DNA of 64,000 bases from Coniferiporia sulphurascens (GCA_002794785.1 NBBA01000004.1:682001-746000), one strand, 5' to 3'. Positions 10,715 to 22,590 are shown, counted from the first letter of the stretch. Numbers and translations: made by a program. Notes: generated by a model from the letters alone, not told the origin.

Positions 10715-11880
10715 TGGGGGCGCCCACCTCCTCCACATTTGGAAAGCGGGTGTGGAGACTCTGCTAGACTCGTACCCCCAACTCACTGTCCATTTCGTAT
10801 GGTGCCCCGGACACTCGGACATCCCTGGAAATGAATGGGCTGACATGGAAGTGAAGCTGGCAACTGAGCTCCCTCCATCCGACCTTAAACCCTCCACCTC
10901 CGCACTCAAAGAAGCCGCTGTCCGCACTCTTATGGAACGATGGACACTCTCATTAGCCCACCCCCTAGCCTCGACCACCAATAAATATCTAGCAGTCCAT
11001 GGCCTACCCTCATGCCGACCTCGAAAGCTCCTTATGCATTTGGTCGACCACCCTCACAACGAGCTATCTGCTGTCGTGCAGGTCCTCTGCCGCGCCGGTC
11101 CCTACAGGGGCTACTGGCTGAGTTTTGACTCAGCCTACCGCCACAGGCATGGCCTGATCTCGCATTGCAGATGGCACAACCACCCCCCATGGCCCGCACA
11201 GTCGACCACCCACATCCTCGGCGGCTGCAGCACCTTCCATCCATGGATATGACGCATGTGGCCACCTCGGGACCCTCTCCCAGTCCACCACTCAGAGTGG
11301 GCTGACAAAAACTGCCTCCCAGTTTTGCGCCACTGGCTAAAGCTGACAGGGCACCTTAACCGCCTTTCTGACCGCACTGCAGGCGCCATCCGGCTGGCTT
11401 TTGCCGTGATGGACTTGGACGGCCACCCTACCAACGAGGATATGGACTTGGACCTCCTAAGGGAATACATGCATTGTATGCTTGGACCCCAAACTCAGGA
11501 CTCGGACCCAGCCCTTTTGGAGCTATCAGGTACACTCCCCCCTTTTCCATCTGACTAGCACCTGCCTTTTGAATTCCCCATGATACGTCTCGGCCGGCAC
11601 TCTCGCCCTCCCTTTTCACTTCTAAGCTTCTTACCTTAACCTGCCCTCACCCGTGTGGTTTGTTTGTAGTGATATGTATCCCTCCCTCTCGATTTGTTTC
11701 TTACTAAATAGGGGCTCTCCACACTTTGGCACCCCTTGGGGAGCAGAGCCCCTGCCCAGTTTTGTGTGATGCGCAATGACAGGTGCCTCTGTTGTTATGT
11801 AGTTAGGGCCCCCCCTTTGGGGGGGCAGCTTGTAATTATGTAATACTGCAGGAATAATAATTTAAAAAAAAAAAAAAAAA
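10715..11880 (+). mobile_element. LINE-A 3' end inserted in LINE-B ORF1
   Basis: 5'-truncated plus-strand LINE-A running from RNase H (GAHLLHIWKAGVETLL, HFVWCPGHSDIPGNEWAD) through the ORF2 end and 3' UTR to an AATAATAATTT plus A18 tail. It interrupts LINE-B ORF1. The left target gtgtagcatcgatct (10700-10714) corresponds to a decayed gtgtcaatct at 11881-11890, and ORF1 continues across the two edges. It is younger than the LINE-B it sits in. Confidence 0.85.
10717..11558 (+). pseudogene. LINE-A ORF2 C-terminal fragment (RNase H end and C-terminus)
   Basis: Reads 10717-11249 (RNase H C-terminal half with the PGNEWAD Asp, then YRGYWLSFDSAYRHRHGLISHC). It stops at TGA 11250-11252, where sister copies have CGA (WIRRVW); this is a C-to-T change at CpG. 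The frame continues 11256-11558 to the natural end (LLELSGTLPPFPSD). The His/Cys-rich C-terminal segment is typical of LINE ORF2 tails and may contact nucleic acid. It lacks EN and RT because of 5' truncation. Confidence 0.85.
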
Positions 11881-13309
11881 GTGTCAATCTCAGGCGTACT
11901 CTGGAGGGGGTTAGTTGGAACCGGTCTGATATGGGCCGGTCAGCTGGGAGGGCTAGGCAGCAATCACACATGTATTTTGTGAACGCATCCACATGGTGAT
12001 CAATGATTGCCAATGTGGTTGGGGTGGCGGAGGCTGGTCTCTCTGCAAAGGTGGTCACCAGGTTGCCCTTTGTGTTGAACTTGGAGGACAATACGGTGAC
12101 CGCATCAGCAGTAGGCAGGGCCCAGAAGAATCCCCGGGCCATTTCAGTGAGGGAGGCACCTGACTTACACATAGCTGCGGGCATGACAATGTCCCGCAGT
12201 GTTAGCACCAAGGTGGGTTCCTTGGCATACATTTTTGGGGGGGGTGGTGGTTGCCTGACTTTCTTCGCCTTCTTTGCTGGGGCTGTCTGGGCTGCAGGGG
12301 GCTGGGGGAGGTTAGCTGCTATTGCTGCTAACTGGGCGTACGTCATTGGGGCTCCAGCCGGCACAACTTTTGCTGCGGCCTCAAGCTGAGCCGGAGTTAT
12401 GGTTGTGGCGACTGTTGCCACGGTAGAGGGGGTGGGGGTGGTTCCTCCCACGTTGGTGGGAGTCTGCTGAGGGGCTTGTTGCAGCCGTGGGGCAGGGCGT
12501 GATGCCAAGGAGGAGACCTGGCGGGTGAGGTTCCCCACGTCGACTGCAAGTCGTTTGATGATGTCTGCTAATGCTGAGATCTGTGAGTCAGGGGGAGTGG
12601 GTTGGGCTTGAGCCTGCTGGTTAGTCCTTGTGTTGAAGGTAAACGGGGCTCTCATGGCAGAGGAGAATGGTGCACCGAGTGAGATTCTCGCGCCCATCGT
12701 GGACTGGGCATATTCCTGCTCCGCTGCACGGGTGGCGATGTGGTCTGGATCATCCCGATCTTGCGTCCGGTATGTTGTTGACAGTGTTTCATGGCTGAGG
12801 GCGGTTAGTTTCCCCAGGAATGCTGCTGTCACCTGAACGACTGATGTGGAGCTGGCGGCTTTTTCAATGTCGGCCTTGAGGGTGTTGAGGGCCCTTTCTA
12901 TGTTTGGCACGAAGTCTGTCAGGGCTCGGACGAACTCTGAGGTGATGGGCCTGTTTCAGGGGGTCTCAGGGGAGAGGACGTTGGCTCTGCATTTGCCAGT
13001 CGACTGGGGGGGTGTATGCGGTTCGTGCATCTGGTCGTTGGTGTCCTGGCCGGTGTGTGTCTGGACCAGGGCGACGTTGAGGGCAGTTTGTGTTCCCCTT
13101 TGAGGCCACTCATTGAGGTCGCCAATGGGGGTGACTCCCGATAGGTTGTTGTAGTCGGGGGTGGTCAGTCGTGCTGGTGGAGACAGCGATCGGCTGCAGG
13201 GGGTGGTTGGCGACTGACGGCGACCAGTGTTGGCCGCTCCAGACGCAGTAGAGCTAGCAGTAGGGAGGCCTGTTTGTCGTAGGGGACGACCACCAAACCG
13301 ATCTGCCAT
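11881..13309 (-). pseudogene. LINE-B ORF1, N-terminal part
   Basis: Starts at the minus-strand ATG 13309 (MADRFGGRPLRQTGL), about 60 nt from the element's 5' end. The first ~118 codons (13309-12956) are Ser/Thr/Pro-rich and end at a premature stop after LSPETP. The next frame, 12910-11881, carries a helical block (FVPNIERALNTLKADIEKAA), a Gln/Pro linker and a conserved core (MYAKEPTLVLTLRD, LPTADAVTVLSSKFNTKGNLV). The N-terminus differs completely from LINE-A ORF1, while the core is clearly related. It is separated from its C-terminus (10714-10109) by the LINE-A insertion. Confidence 0.8.
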
Positions 13310-13369
13310 GGGGGAGTTTGAGCTGCCTGCGCTAGGGAGATGGTGGTGGTAAGAGGTCAAGAAGGGATG

Positions 13370-14923
13370 AACCACCTCCGTCCTGTCCGACCACGCAATC
13401 CTGCGCTGGTCCTTGCCGTCCCGGCCCCCCCCTCCCACTGTCAAAACCCACCGACTAACACCGGCCGACAAGGAAGAATGGACCGACATTGCCTTCCCAT
13501 TACTTGAAGCTGCCTTCCTCCAACCAGCGGACAACATCCTCACCCTTGACATGAAAGCGCAGGCAGTCATTGACTCAATGACTGCCGCCCTCACACCCTT
13601 CACCAAAATCAGCAAGCTGTCAAAAACCGAGGTCCCCTGGTGGACCCCGACCTGCAAATCGCTCCTCCAGGTGATCACAGCAGCCACCACCCCTCTTCAG
13701 CGGTCAGCAGCCTGCAGTGCATTTAAGCAGGGTGTCCGGGCAGCAAAGCGACACTTCTATGCCAAGCAGGCAGACCAAGCAGACACCTCCAACATTTGGA
13801 GCTGGGCCAAACGAGGCCTCAGCAACTGCCTCACACCAATCCCGTCACTCAAAAAGCATGATGGCTCCTTCACCCAATCAGACGACAAGAAAGGTGAGCT
13901 CCAACCAGCTGCCCCGCCCATACTCCTTTCGGAGCTTACAGGGGCACTGGCCGACACTTCCAACTTGTCGGCTCCGGGCCTCTCGGGAATAGGATACTGC
14001 CCCCTGAAATGGGTGGTGGACACCTACCCTGATGAGATACTTACACTTTTCAACGACTGCCTACGCTTGGGACATCACCCCGAGTGTTGGTGGGTGGCAA
14101 AAGTGGTAATGCTCCGGAAGCCAAACAAGAAGGACCCCTTTTCGCCACATTCATACCGGCCCATCACCCTTGAGGAGACCCTAGGGAAACTCCTCGAAAA
14201 AATAATCACTAACTGGCTCCAGTACCTTGTGAATACGAGAGACTGGTTGCCACCAAACCAATATGGGGGGCGTCAGGGCCATTCAGTCTACGACGCCGCC
14301 CAACACCTTCTACAGATCGCAGAACACACCCACTCAGAGGGCCATGTGTGTTCGGTCCTTGCAGTCGACATTCAGGGCTTCTTCAACTTGGTGCATCCAC
14401 ACCTCCTCCACCGACAACTGTTGGACCTCGGTTGTGCACCAGAAATGGCCGACTGGTGTTTGTCCTTCATGATGGATCGGCAGGTCGCTGTCACCTTCAA
14501 CGGCACTACCCTCCCAACTGCCCCTAAACCCAACCTCGGCACCCCCCAGGGATCACCAGTCTCCCCCATCCTGTCAACAATATTCGCAGGGGTGGTTCTC
14601 CAGCGCTTTCAACAAGCCGGCACCACTGCCCTGGCATATGTTGATGACCACTTACTTATCTGTGTAGGACCTTCAGTAGCATCCAACTGCCGTGAGCTCG
14701 CACGTGCCTACCAACAACTCGACACCCTCTTTGGCACCATCAGTCTCAACATCGAAGCCGCCAAGACAGAGTGTCTCCACTTCCACCCCCCTCAGCAACG
14801 CACCGGCTATAACGGCTGGGACACTGCTGGCGTACAGGTTGACCCCAACACCCTAATCTGCCCCTCAATCCCACTCAGGTGGCTGGGGATATGGTAGGAC
14901 CCTGGCCTCTCCTTCAAGCCCCA
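13370..14923 (+). mobile_element. LINE-A middle section (continuation of 2704-5507)
   Basis: Begins with the right-hand TSD copy (13370-13383) and resumes ORF2 at the end of the endonuclease (SDHAILRWSLPSRP). It ends abruptly at 14923 (CTTCAAGCCCCA) where the T-rich start of another minus-strand LINE-A tail lies. The missing RNase H/3' end was not located with confidence elsewhere in the window. Confidence 0.85.
13413..14897 (+). pseudogene. LINE-A ORF2: EN end and reverse transcriptase
   Basis: 494 open codons. It covers the EN-RT linker (TPADKEEWTDIAFPLLE), the thumb/finger segment WLPPNQYGGRQGHSVYDAAQ, the DIQGFFN motif (usual Asp-Ser replaced by Asn-Leu), GTPQGSPVSPILSTIFAGV and an intact AYVDDHLLIC. 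There is a deletion in the linker after DKKGEL (the Pro-rich FFMPPPP segment is absent). It stops at TAG 14895-14897, where other copies have TGG (WLGIWW), a G-to-A change. This is the best-preserved RT core on the plus strand of this part. Confidence 0.88.
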
Positions 14924-16801
14924 TTTTTTTTTTTTTTGTTTTTCTTTTGTTTTTTATTATTCCTGCAGTATTACATAATTACAAGCTGCCCCCCCAAAGG
15001 GGGGGCCCTAACTACATAACAACAGAGGTGCCCGTCATTGTGCATCACACAAAACTGGGTGGGGGCTCTGCTCCCCTGGGGGTGCCGAAGTGTGAAGAGT
15101 CCCTATTTAGTAATGAAGAAGAAAGAACACAAGAAGGAGGGATACATATCACTACAAACAAACCAAGCGGGTGAGGGCAGGTTAAGTAAGAAGTTTAGAA
15201 CTGGAAAGGGAGGGCGAGAGCACCGGTCGAGACATATCCATAGGAATTCGAAAGGCTGGTGCTAATCAGAAGGAAAGGGGGGGAGTGTACCTGCTAGCTC
15301 CAAAAGGGCCAGGTCCGAGTCCAGGGTTCTTGGTCCGAGCATATGACGCATGTAATCCCGTAGGAGGTCCAGGTCCATATCCTCATTGGTGGGGTGACCG
15401 TCAAGGTCCATCATGGAAAAGGAGAGCTGAATGGCGCCCACAGTGCGGTTAGAAGGGCGGTTCAGGTGCCCCATTAGTTTGAGCCAACAGCATAGAACCG
15501 GGAGGCGGTTTTCATCGGCCCACTCTGAGTGGTGGGCTGGGAGAGGGTCACGTGGTGGCTACACGTGTCGTATCCATGATCGGAAAGTGCTGCAGCCGCC
15601 TAAAATGTGGGCGGTCGACTGCGCGGGCCATGGGGGGTGGTTGTGCCATCTGCAGTGTGAAATCAGGCCATGCCTGCGCCGGTAGGCTGAGTCAAAACTC
15701 AGCCAGTAGCCCCCATAGGGACCCGCACGACAGAGGACTTGTGCTACTGCTGATAGCTCATTGCGTGGGTGGTCGACTGAGTGTATGAGGAGCTTTCTCG
15801 GTCGTCATGATGGGAGGCCATGTACTGCCAAGTATTTGTCGGCAGTGGAGGCGAGGGGGCGGGCTAGTGAGAGCGTCCATCGTTCCATTAAGGTGTGAAC
15901 AGCAACCTCTTTTAGTGCGGAGGTGGAGGGTTTAAGGTCAGATGGGGGGAGCTCCGTGGCCAGCTTCACTTCCGTGTCAGCCCATTCATTTCCGGGGATG
16001 TCCAAGTGTCCGGGGCACCATACAAAATGGACAGTGAGCTGGGGGTATGAGTCCAGCAGAGTCTCCACACCCGCTTTCCATATGTGGAGGAGGTGGGCAC
16101 CAGGGGCGGCAGCCCATGTGTGGAAAAGGTGTAGGGCGGTCAGTGAATCGGATAAGAAGAATATGTCTGATGTGATGCGCAGTTGTGCCGGGAGGCGGTG
16201 TGCTACCCAGCCCAGGGCCATTGCGAGTGAGAATTCCTCGGCATCTGTGGCTGTGGCACAGGTGGGGGATTCCAGTCGGCACGACTGGAGTCGGGTGTGG
16301 CCCAGCATGGCACAGATGGCCGAACCCGACTTATTGTCAATGTGGGAGCCATCTGTGAAAACCTGGACATGGGTGGTGGAGCCGAGTTGGCATGCAGCCG
16401 TTATGAATGCCTTTCATGTGTCCGCGCTAACTGGGGTAACAGGGGTGGTGAAGTGGACCCAACCTTTGGTAAAGGCCAGGGGGTCCGTCCATGGGGGGTG
16501 CGTGTATGCAGGGACTTGTTGAACCCGGGGGGCTTGGACCTGCAGAGAAAGGGAAAAAGGTCTGTTAGCTACATTTTTAAAAAGTTTGCGGCCAATAGTG
16601 TGAGGGGTGCGCCATAGGCGCAGAGAATGGGTCATCTTTATATACTCAAAGTAGAAAGAGAGAGGGGGAACAGAGCAAAGAAAATTAGTGGAGTGGGGGG
16701 AGGCGCCTTTGAAGATGCCCAATATCCAGCGGCAAGCCGTGTTTTGCACAGCCTGTAGGCGGTTTACCAGGGTTTTTTGGTGGCGGCCATGGTACCAGAC
16801 T
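14924..16801 (-). mobile_element. LINE-A 3' part (same element as 18135-22590)
   Basis: Minus-strand LINE-A with its tail complement at 14924-14965 and 3' UTR hairpin at 14990-15007. ORF2 runs back to VWYHGRHQKTL. At 16789-16801 it holds atggtaccagact, repeated at 18135-18147, where the same minus-strand ORF2 resumes. So 14924-16801 and 18135-22590 were one ~6.3 kb element, split by LINE-A 16802-18134. Confidence 0.9.
15262..16801 (-). pseudogene. LINE-A ORF2: RT C-term, RNase H, C-terminus (decayed)
   Basis: Frames 16887-16414 (within-element part: NRLQAVQNTACRWILGIFKGASPHSTNFLCS), 16308-15805 (RNase H: TDAEEFSLAMALGW, FFLSDSLTALHLF, WCPGHLDIPGNEWADTE) and 15474-15262 (terminal HPTNEDMDLDLLRDYM to PPFPSD). 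Breaks around 16410 and 15800-15480 require frame changes. RNase H removes the RNA strand during or after first-strand synthesis. The acidic residues seen are intact, but the ORF is not continuous. Confidence 0.8.
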
Positions 16802-17808
16802 CCCCCACCTGTGCCACAGCCATGGACGCCAAGGAGTTTTCCCTCGCCACGGCCCCGGGCTGGGTCGCACACCGCCTCCCGGTGCAACTGCGTGTCACAT
16901 CAGACATCTTCTTTCTGTCCGATTCGCTGACTGCTCTCCACCTCTTCCATACATGGGCCACTGCCCCTGGCACCCACCTCCTACACACTTGGAAAGCGGG
17001 TGTGGAGACTCTGCTGGACTCATACCCCCAGCTCACCATCCATTTCGCATGGTGCCCTGGACACTTGGACATCCCAGGAAATGAATGGGCTGACACAGAG
17101 GCAAAGCTGGCAACCAAGCTCCCCCCATCCGACCTCAAACCCTCCACCTCCGCTCTAAAAGAAGCTGCCATTTGCACCCTCATGGAACGTTGGACGCTCT
17201 CACTAGCCCACCCCCTAGCCTCAACCGCTGATAAATACCTGGCAGTCCACAGCCTACCATCACGCCAACCTCGAAAGCTCCTTATGCATTCAGTCGACCA
17301 CCCACGCAATGAGCTATCGGCAGTTGCGCAGGTCCTCTGCCGCGCCGGTCCCTACGGGGGTTACTGGCTGAGCTTCGACCCAGCCTACCGACACAGGCAC
17401 GGCCTGATCTCGCACTGCAGATGGCACAACCACCCCCCTTGGCCAGTGCAGTTGACCGCCCACATCCTCGGCGGCTGTAGCACCTTCCACTCATGGATAC
17501 GACGCGTGTGGCCACCTAGAGACCCTCTCCCAACCCACCACTCCGAGTGGGCTGATGAAAACCACCTCCCAGTTTTGCGCCGTTGGTTAAAGCTAATGGG
17601 GCACCTTAACCGCCTCTTAGAACATGCCGTGGGCGCCATCCGGCTGTCTTTTGCTGTGATGGACCTTGATGGGCACCCCACCGACAAGGATATGGACTTG
17701 GACCTCCTACGGGACTACATGCATCGTATGCTCGGACCCCATACCCAGGACTCGGACCCAGCCCTTTTGGAGCTATCAGGCACACTCCCTCCCTTCCCAC
17801 TCGAGTAA
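16802..17808 (+). pseudogene. LINE-A ORF2 RNase H-C-terminal fragment, uninterrupted
   Basis: Open from the insertion edge to the natural stop at 17806-17808 (~335 codons). It contains FLSDSLTALHLF and HLDIPGNEWADTEAK of RNase H, PYGGYWLSFDPAYRHRHGLISHC and the conserved end LLELSGTLPPFPLE. The first RNase H Asp (FTDGS) is upstream of the truncation. There is no start codon of its own at the proper place, so this is a non-functional 5' truncation rather than a gene. Confidence 0.88.
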
Positions 17809-18134
17809 AAGCCTGCCTTTCGGTATCCCACATGATACGTCTCAGCCAGCGCTCTCGCCCTCCCTTTCCACTTCTAAGCTTCCTACTTGAACCTGCCCTC
17901 AACTGCTTGGTCTGTTCGTAGCGATATATATCCCTCCCTCTTGCAGTTTCCTCACTAAACAGGGGCTCTTCACACTTCGGCACCCCTTCGGGAGCAGAGC
18001 CCCTGCCCAGTTTTGTGCGATGCGCAATGATGGGTGCCTCCGTTGTTATGTAGTTAGGGCCCCCCCTTTGGGGGGGCAGCTTGTAATTATGTAATACTGC
18101 AGGAATAATAAAATAAAATAAAATAAAATAAAAA
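16802..18134 (+). mobile_element. LINE-A 3' end inserted in minus-strand LINE-A
   Basis: 5'-truncated plus-strand LINE-A beginning in RNase H (SPTCATAMDAKEFSLA) and ending in a (TAAAA)n-type tail (AATAATAAAATAAAATAAAA, 18111-18134). It is flanked by the perfect 13-bp TSD atggtaccagact (16789-16801 and 18135-18147). The clean TSD and an uninterrupted ORF suggest a comparatively recent insertion. Confidence 0.93.
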
Positions 18135-20576
18135 ATGGTACCAGACTGGCACCCCCCATGACAGGACGGAGTGGATGCAGGAGGTGTACAGGCAGCAGAG
18201 TAGGAGGGCCGATATGCCGCGTTGGGTGTTCCCCAGTATGTGGAGGGTGGTGAGTGTTGAGAGCCCCTTGGAGCGCATGTGCTCAACATGGGGTTTGAAA
18301 GAGAGACCTGGATCCCACCATATCCCCAACCACTGGAGGGGTATTGAGGGGCGGATTAGGGTGTTGGGTTTGACCTGGATGCCGGTGGTGTCCCAGCCGT
18401 CATAGCCGGTGCGTTGCCGAGGAGGGTGGAAGTGGAGACTGATGGTACCAAATAGGGTGTCGAGTTGCTGGTATGCCCGGGCGAGGGCGTGGCAGTTGGA
18501 TGCCACTGAGGGACCTATGCATATAAGTAAGTGGTCGTCTACGTATGCTAGGGCAGTGGTGCCGGCTTGGTGAAAGTGCCGGAGGACCACCCCTGCAAAT
18601 ATTGTGGACAGGATGGGTGAGACTGGCGATCCTTGTGGGGTGCCAAAGTTGGGTTTGGGGGCTGTGGGGAGGGTGATGCCGTCAAATGAAACAGCTACCT
18701 GCCGGTCCATCATGAAGGAAAGGCACCAGTCGGCCATGTCGGGAGTGCAGCCGAGGTCCAACAGTTGTCGGTGGAGGAGGTGGGGGTGTACCGAGTCGAA
18801 GAAGCCCTGTATGTTGACTGCGAGGACCAAGCAGACAAGCCCTTCTGAGTGGGCATGTTCCGCAATCTGTAAAAGGTGTTGGGTGGCATCGTAGACCGAA
18901 TGGCCTTGGCGCCCCCCATATTGGTTAGGTGGCAGCCAGTCCCTCGTGTTTGTGAGGAACTGGAGCCGGTTAGCGATTATCTTTTCAAGGAGTTTCCCTA
19001 AGGTCTCCTTGAGGGTAATGGGTCGGTATGACCATGGTGAGAAGGGGTCCTTCTTGTTGGGCTTCCTGAGCATGACTACCTTTGCTGCCCGCCAGCACTC
19101 AGGGTGGTGCCCCAAGTGCAGACAGTCATTGAAAAGTAGGAGAATCTCGTCGGGGTAAGCCTCCACCACCCATTTCAGGGGGCGGTAACCTATTCCTGAG
19201 AGGCCCAGGGCTGACAAGTTGGATGTATCGGCCAGTGCCCCTGTAAGCTCTGATAGGAGTATGGGTGGGGCAGCTGGTTGGGTTGGGGGTAGCGGGATGT
19301 CGGCTGCTGCCTGGGGTGGGGGGGGCATGAAGAAAGTTTCTTGAAAGAGCTCACCTTTCTCCACATCTGTCTGTGTGAAGGATCCATCTTGTCACTTCAA
19401 TGAGGGGATAGGGGTGGGGCAGTTGCCGAGGCCTCGTTTGGCCCAGCTCCAGATGTTGGAGGCATCCGCTTCTGCTGCCTGGTCCACATAGAACTGCCGT
19501 TTGGCTGTCCTAACGCCTCTTTTGAAGGCACATCGGGCTGATGAATGCTGGAGGGGGGTGGTGGCCGTCGTGATAGCAGATAGGAGCATCTTGCAGTGGG
19601 GGGACCACCATGGGACTTCTGTTTTTGATGGCTTCGAGAGACGGGTGAACGGTTGAAGGGCGGCAACCATAGAGTCGATGACCGCCTTTGCCTTTGTGTC
19701 TAGGGTATGGGTGTTGAGCCCTGGGAGTCGGAAGGCTTCTTCAAGGAGCAGGAAGGCGATATCGGTCCATTCCTCCTTGTTGGCGGGTGTCAACCGGCGT
19801 GTCTTTAGGACATGAGGGGGGGGCCGAGACGGCAGGGACCAGCACAGAATGGTGTGGTCTGACAAAGGTGAAGGGTCGGAGGTAGCCGAATCTAGAATAA
19901 AGTCGGGGTTGACCACGGGTGGGGCCCAGATCATGTCAATGGGGCACTGACGGTGGTTACCGTCGGGCTGTGAGTCAGAGTCAGGGAGATGGGCAGGCGC
20001 CAGGCCGTGCCCACGGAAGAAGTCGTCAAGGGGTTGGGCCCTCAAGTCATCCCGTCATGGGACGGAGAAATCGGACCATGTGTGGTGGCAACAGTTGAAG
20101 TCGCCTGCCACGAGTAGCGTGGTGGCTAGCACCGAGGGGAGTGTAAACAGAAATGACTCACCTGGGTACTGGGGGGAGGCGTTCTCTCGGTCTGGTGGGT
20201 GCATGCCATAGTAGTTGCACACCCGGAGGGTGAGTTGGGATCGAACTTCCACCATCAATACATTGGTGCCGTGTGAGGCGGCTCCAAGAATCGACCATGA
20301 GGTTGGGGGGAGGGCTCTGGATACGTACGTGACTACTCGAGGGCGAACCTCTGGTGGTAAGACTGGTATGTAGCCCGGTATGATTGGGACGTTGTGTACT
20401 GGGGTGCCGGCTGGGTCGGTGAGCAAGGGTTGCAGTCCTATTTGGTACCAGGGGGGTTCCTGTATAAGAATTAGGTGCAGGGGGGATGGGTCAGTTGTAA
20501 GGACAGGAATGAGGGAATGTATCACTGCTAATGAGCGGGCGGTGTTCCACTGCAGGATAGATATCGTATCTATCAT
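18135..20576 (-). pseudogene. LINE-A ORF2: endonuclease and RT
   Basis: Begins at ATG 20576 (MIDTISILQWNTARSL), overlapping the ORF1 stop as ATGA. EN frame 20576-20055 carries QEPPWYQIG and GDFNCCHHTW. Next come 20045-19392 (PIDMIWAPP, SDHTILCWS, linker) and 19364-18135 (RT). The RT keeps GTPQGSPVSPILSTIFAGV and an intact YVDD, but about ten codons are deleted between GTISL and HFHPP (the NIEAAKTEC motif, near 18435), an in-frame loss. Frameshifts fall near 20050 and 19380. Upstream edge and start are well supported by four sister copies. Confidence 0.87.
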
Positions 20577-22590
20577 ATTTCCTCCATCTGATCGTCAATT
20601 GGGTCGGTGGTGAGGGCCTCTTCGATTTGGCGGTAACGCCTCTTCTTAGGGCAAGCCAGTAGGGTGGCGGGGTGGTCGCCCTTGCAGTTGTTGCATAGGC
20701 AGGGGTGTGGACATGTGTCGCCTTCGGGCACTGTGTCAGTTGCGCAGTGGGCGCACGATTTGTGGTGATTGCGGGTCAGGTGGGCACCTGCACAGTCAGT
20801 GCAGCAGGGTTGGGCTTGGCAGCCCTTGGTTCCATGGCCTAGACCCTGGCACCTCTCGCATTGAGTGAGGGTGGGGCGGACCAGTGGGACTGAGAGTTGG
20901 AGGGCGGATCTGAACATCCAGATGCAGGGTCTCTTGAGGAGGCGTTCGTGTATGGCGCCATCAGGATCGACGAAGGAGAAGACCACTGGGCACCTGTCAA
21001 GTGTCGGCAGGTGGTCCTCGGTGGCGGCGAAGTGAGGGGTGACTACGAAGTCCAGGTTGCGGAGTGCCGGGTTGTGCCGGATTTCGGCCATGAGGGCCTT
21101 CTCATTAATGGTGTGTCCGTTCTGGCCGAACAGGAAGTCTTTGCAGGGCACCATGGAGATGCACAGTGCAGACCAGGGGCGGACTCTGGAGGGGGTTAGG
21201 GAGAATGCAGCCGGGATGTTAATCCCTGCTGCTATGCACTCCGTACACATGTGGGAGGCATAGGCCATGGAGTGACAATCAATGATCGTCTCTGTGGTCG
21301 GGTTAGCGGAAGATGGGCGTGCCGCGAACATGGTCATGATGTTCCCCTTTATGTTGTAGGAAGAGGAAAGGACTGGGACTTGGTCTGCAGTGGGGAGGGA
21401 GGCAAAGAACTCATGGGATGTTTTGGTCAGGGCCATAGCTGACTTCTGGTTTTCGGCCTGTATGCCGACAGTGGGGGTGAGGACCAAGGTTGGGTCCTTG
21501 GCGTACATTGTGGGTGGTGGGGGCACCTTCCTTTGGCGTCTCTTCTTTTTCTGGGCCGGGTTGATGACCGCTCCAGCAGCTGGGGCCACTGGGGCTGGGT
21601 TGGTGGATGTTGGGGGGGCCACAGCTGCAGCGACCTGCACATAGGAGGTGGGGGCAGCCTGAATGGCGGCCTGAGGGGCGGGTTGCTGTTGTTGTTGTTG
21701 TTGCTGTTGTTGGGGGGCGGGCCTAGAGCTGATGGAGGCCATCTGACATGAGATAGAAGCTACGTCAGTAGTCAGGCACTTGACTGCATCAGTCAGCGCC
21801 CTCATTTCTGGGGTCACAGGGGCGGTGTTGGGGGTCCCGGTGGTAGCCGGGGTCCTTTGGGGGGGCAAGCTGGGGTGAAGGGTTCTGGGAGGGCGATTAC
21901 CGCCCCTTCCCTCGCAAAGTTGTAGGCCATTACCACATTGCGGTGAATGATGTTGTCAGGGTATGTCCTGTCTTGCTCAATGTTGGCTAGCGTCTTTTGT
22001 ACGTTCCATAGGAGGTCCCCTATGAATTGAGCTGCCTTCACGTTGATTGTCTTGGTGGTGGCGTTCCTGGTTTGCTGGTCGAAGTCATCCAGGGTGCGGG
22101 TGAGGGAGTACATGAACCCTGCAGTGTGCTGTTCATGTTGTTGGCCGGGGGGTCCTCTCGGAGTGAGAGGCGACATGACGGCCGAGGAGCGTTTCCGCTT
22201 GAGTCTTGCGCCTCCCACCTGTTGCGGGGGGGTATGGGGGTCAACTGCCATTTCTGGGGCTGTCTCACCTGTTTCGATGGAGCCGTGGATCGATCCTACC
22301 GAGGCGGCTGGGGAGCCGACTTGGGATGCCGCCCTTGATTCCACGCATGCTTGTGCGGTGAAGTCGTAGGCCGATATCAGTTGGGAATCGCCGATGGCTG
22401 GGGAGGGGGCCAGGATGTCTGGCGATGATGTCGGTTCTTGGGGGGGGTTGGGGGTGGGTGTGGTGGGGGCGGCCATTCCGTGCCTTGTGGCAGCGGTGGC
22501 GCCGGCAGAGGCCCAGTTGGTGGCCATCCTAGTGACCTGGTCTGGATCGGCATTGGCCGATGTGGCAGGTGGGGGGTTGGTTCGGTTTGT
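20573..22590 (-). pseudogene. LINE-A ORF1 (start missing)
   Basis: Frames 22527-21814 (N-terminal Ser/Pro-rich region, FMYSLTRTLDDFDQQTRN, FIGDLLWNVQKTLANIEQD) and 21868-20573 (431 codons: linker, core, knuckles). C-terminal groups are CERCQGLGHGTKGC, CTDCAGAH and CNNCKGDHPATLLAC; the protein ends QMEEI. A Gln run encoded by CAA/CAG repeats lies at 21683-21711. The first ~14 codons and 5' UTR are cut away at 22590. One frameshift near 21830-21860 separates the frames. It is related to the ORF1 at 33143-35208. Confidence 0.86.
21683..21711 (-). repeat. CAA/CAG microsatellite coding poly-Gln in ORF1
   Basis: Run of TTG/CTG triplets on the plus strand coding for about ten glutamines in the ORF1 linker. 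The sister copy at 34253-34280 has a similar but not identical run, so the tract length and CAA/CAG pattern vary between copies. Confidence 0.8.

Larger units (their letters stand above)
5508..13369 (-). mobile_element. Full-length LINE-B with two later insertions
   Basis: Minus-strand LINE-B. Its T-rich tail complement begins at 5508 and its complete 5' end (CATCCCTTCTTGACCTC) is at 13369. The 14-bp TSD aaccacctccRtcc lies at 5494-5507 and 13370-13383. Subtracting the LTR-like insert (6583-6840) and a LINE-A insert (10715-11880) leaves about 6.4 kb, so this is a complete element. Both ORFs are decayed. Insertion into a LINE-A shows LINE-B moved after that LINE-A copy was in place. Confidence 0.92.
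18135..22590 (-). mobile_element. LINE-A 5' part, nearly to the 5' end
   Basis: Continuation of 14924-16801 upstream of the 13-bp TSD. It covers the RT connection (VWYHG) through RT, EN and all of ORF1 to about codon 14. It is cut at about 22590 by the T-rich tail complement of the next minus-strand LINE-A, so ~110 bp of its 5' end is missing at this point. Confidence 0.88.

Noticed and set aside
20573..22590. Host gene with polyglutamine tract
   Set aside because: The poly-Gln frame is LINE ORF1, with homologous copies at 33143-35208 and zinc knuckles typical of Gag-like proteins.
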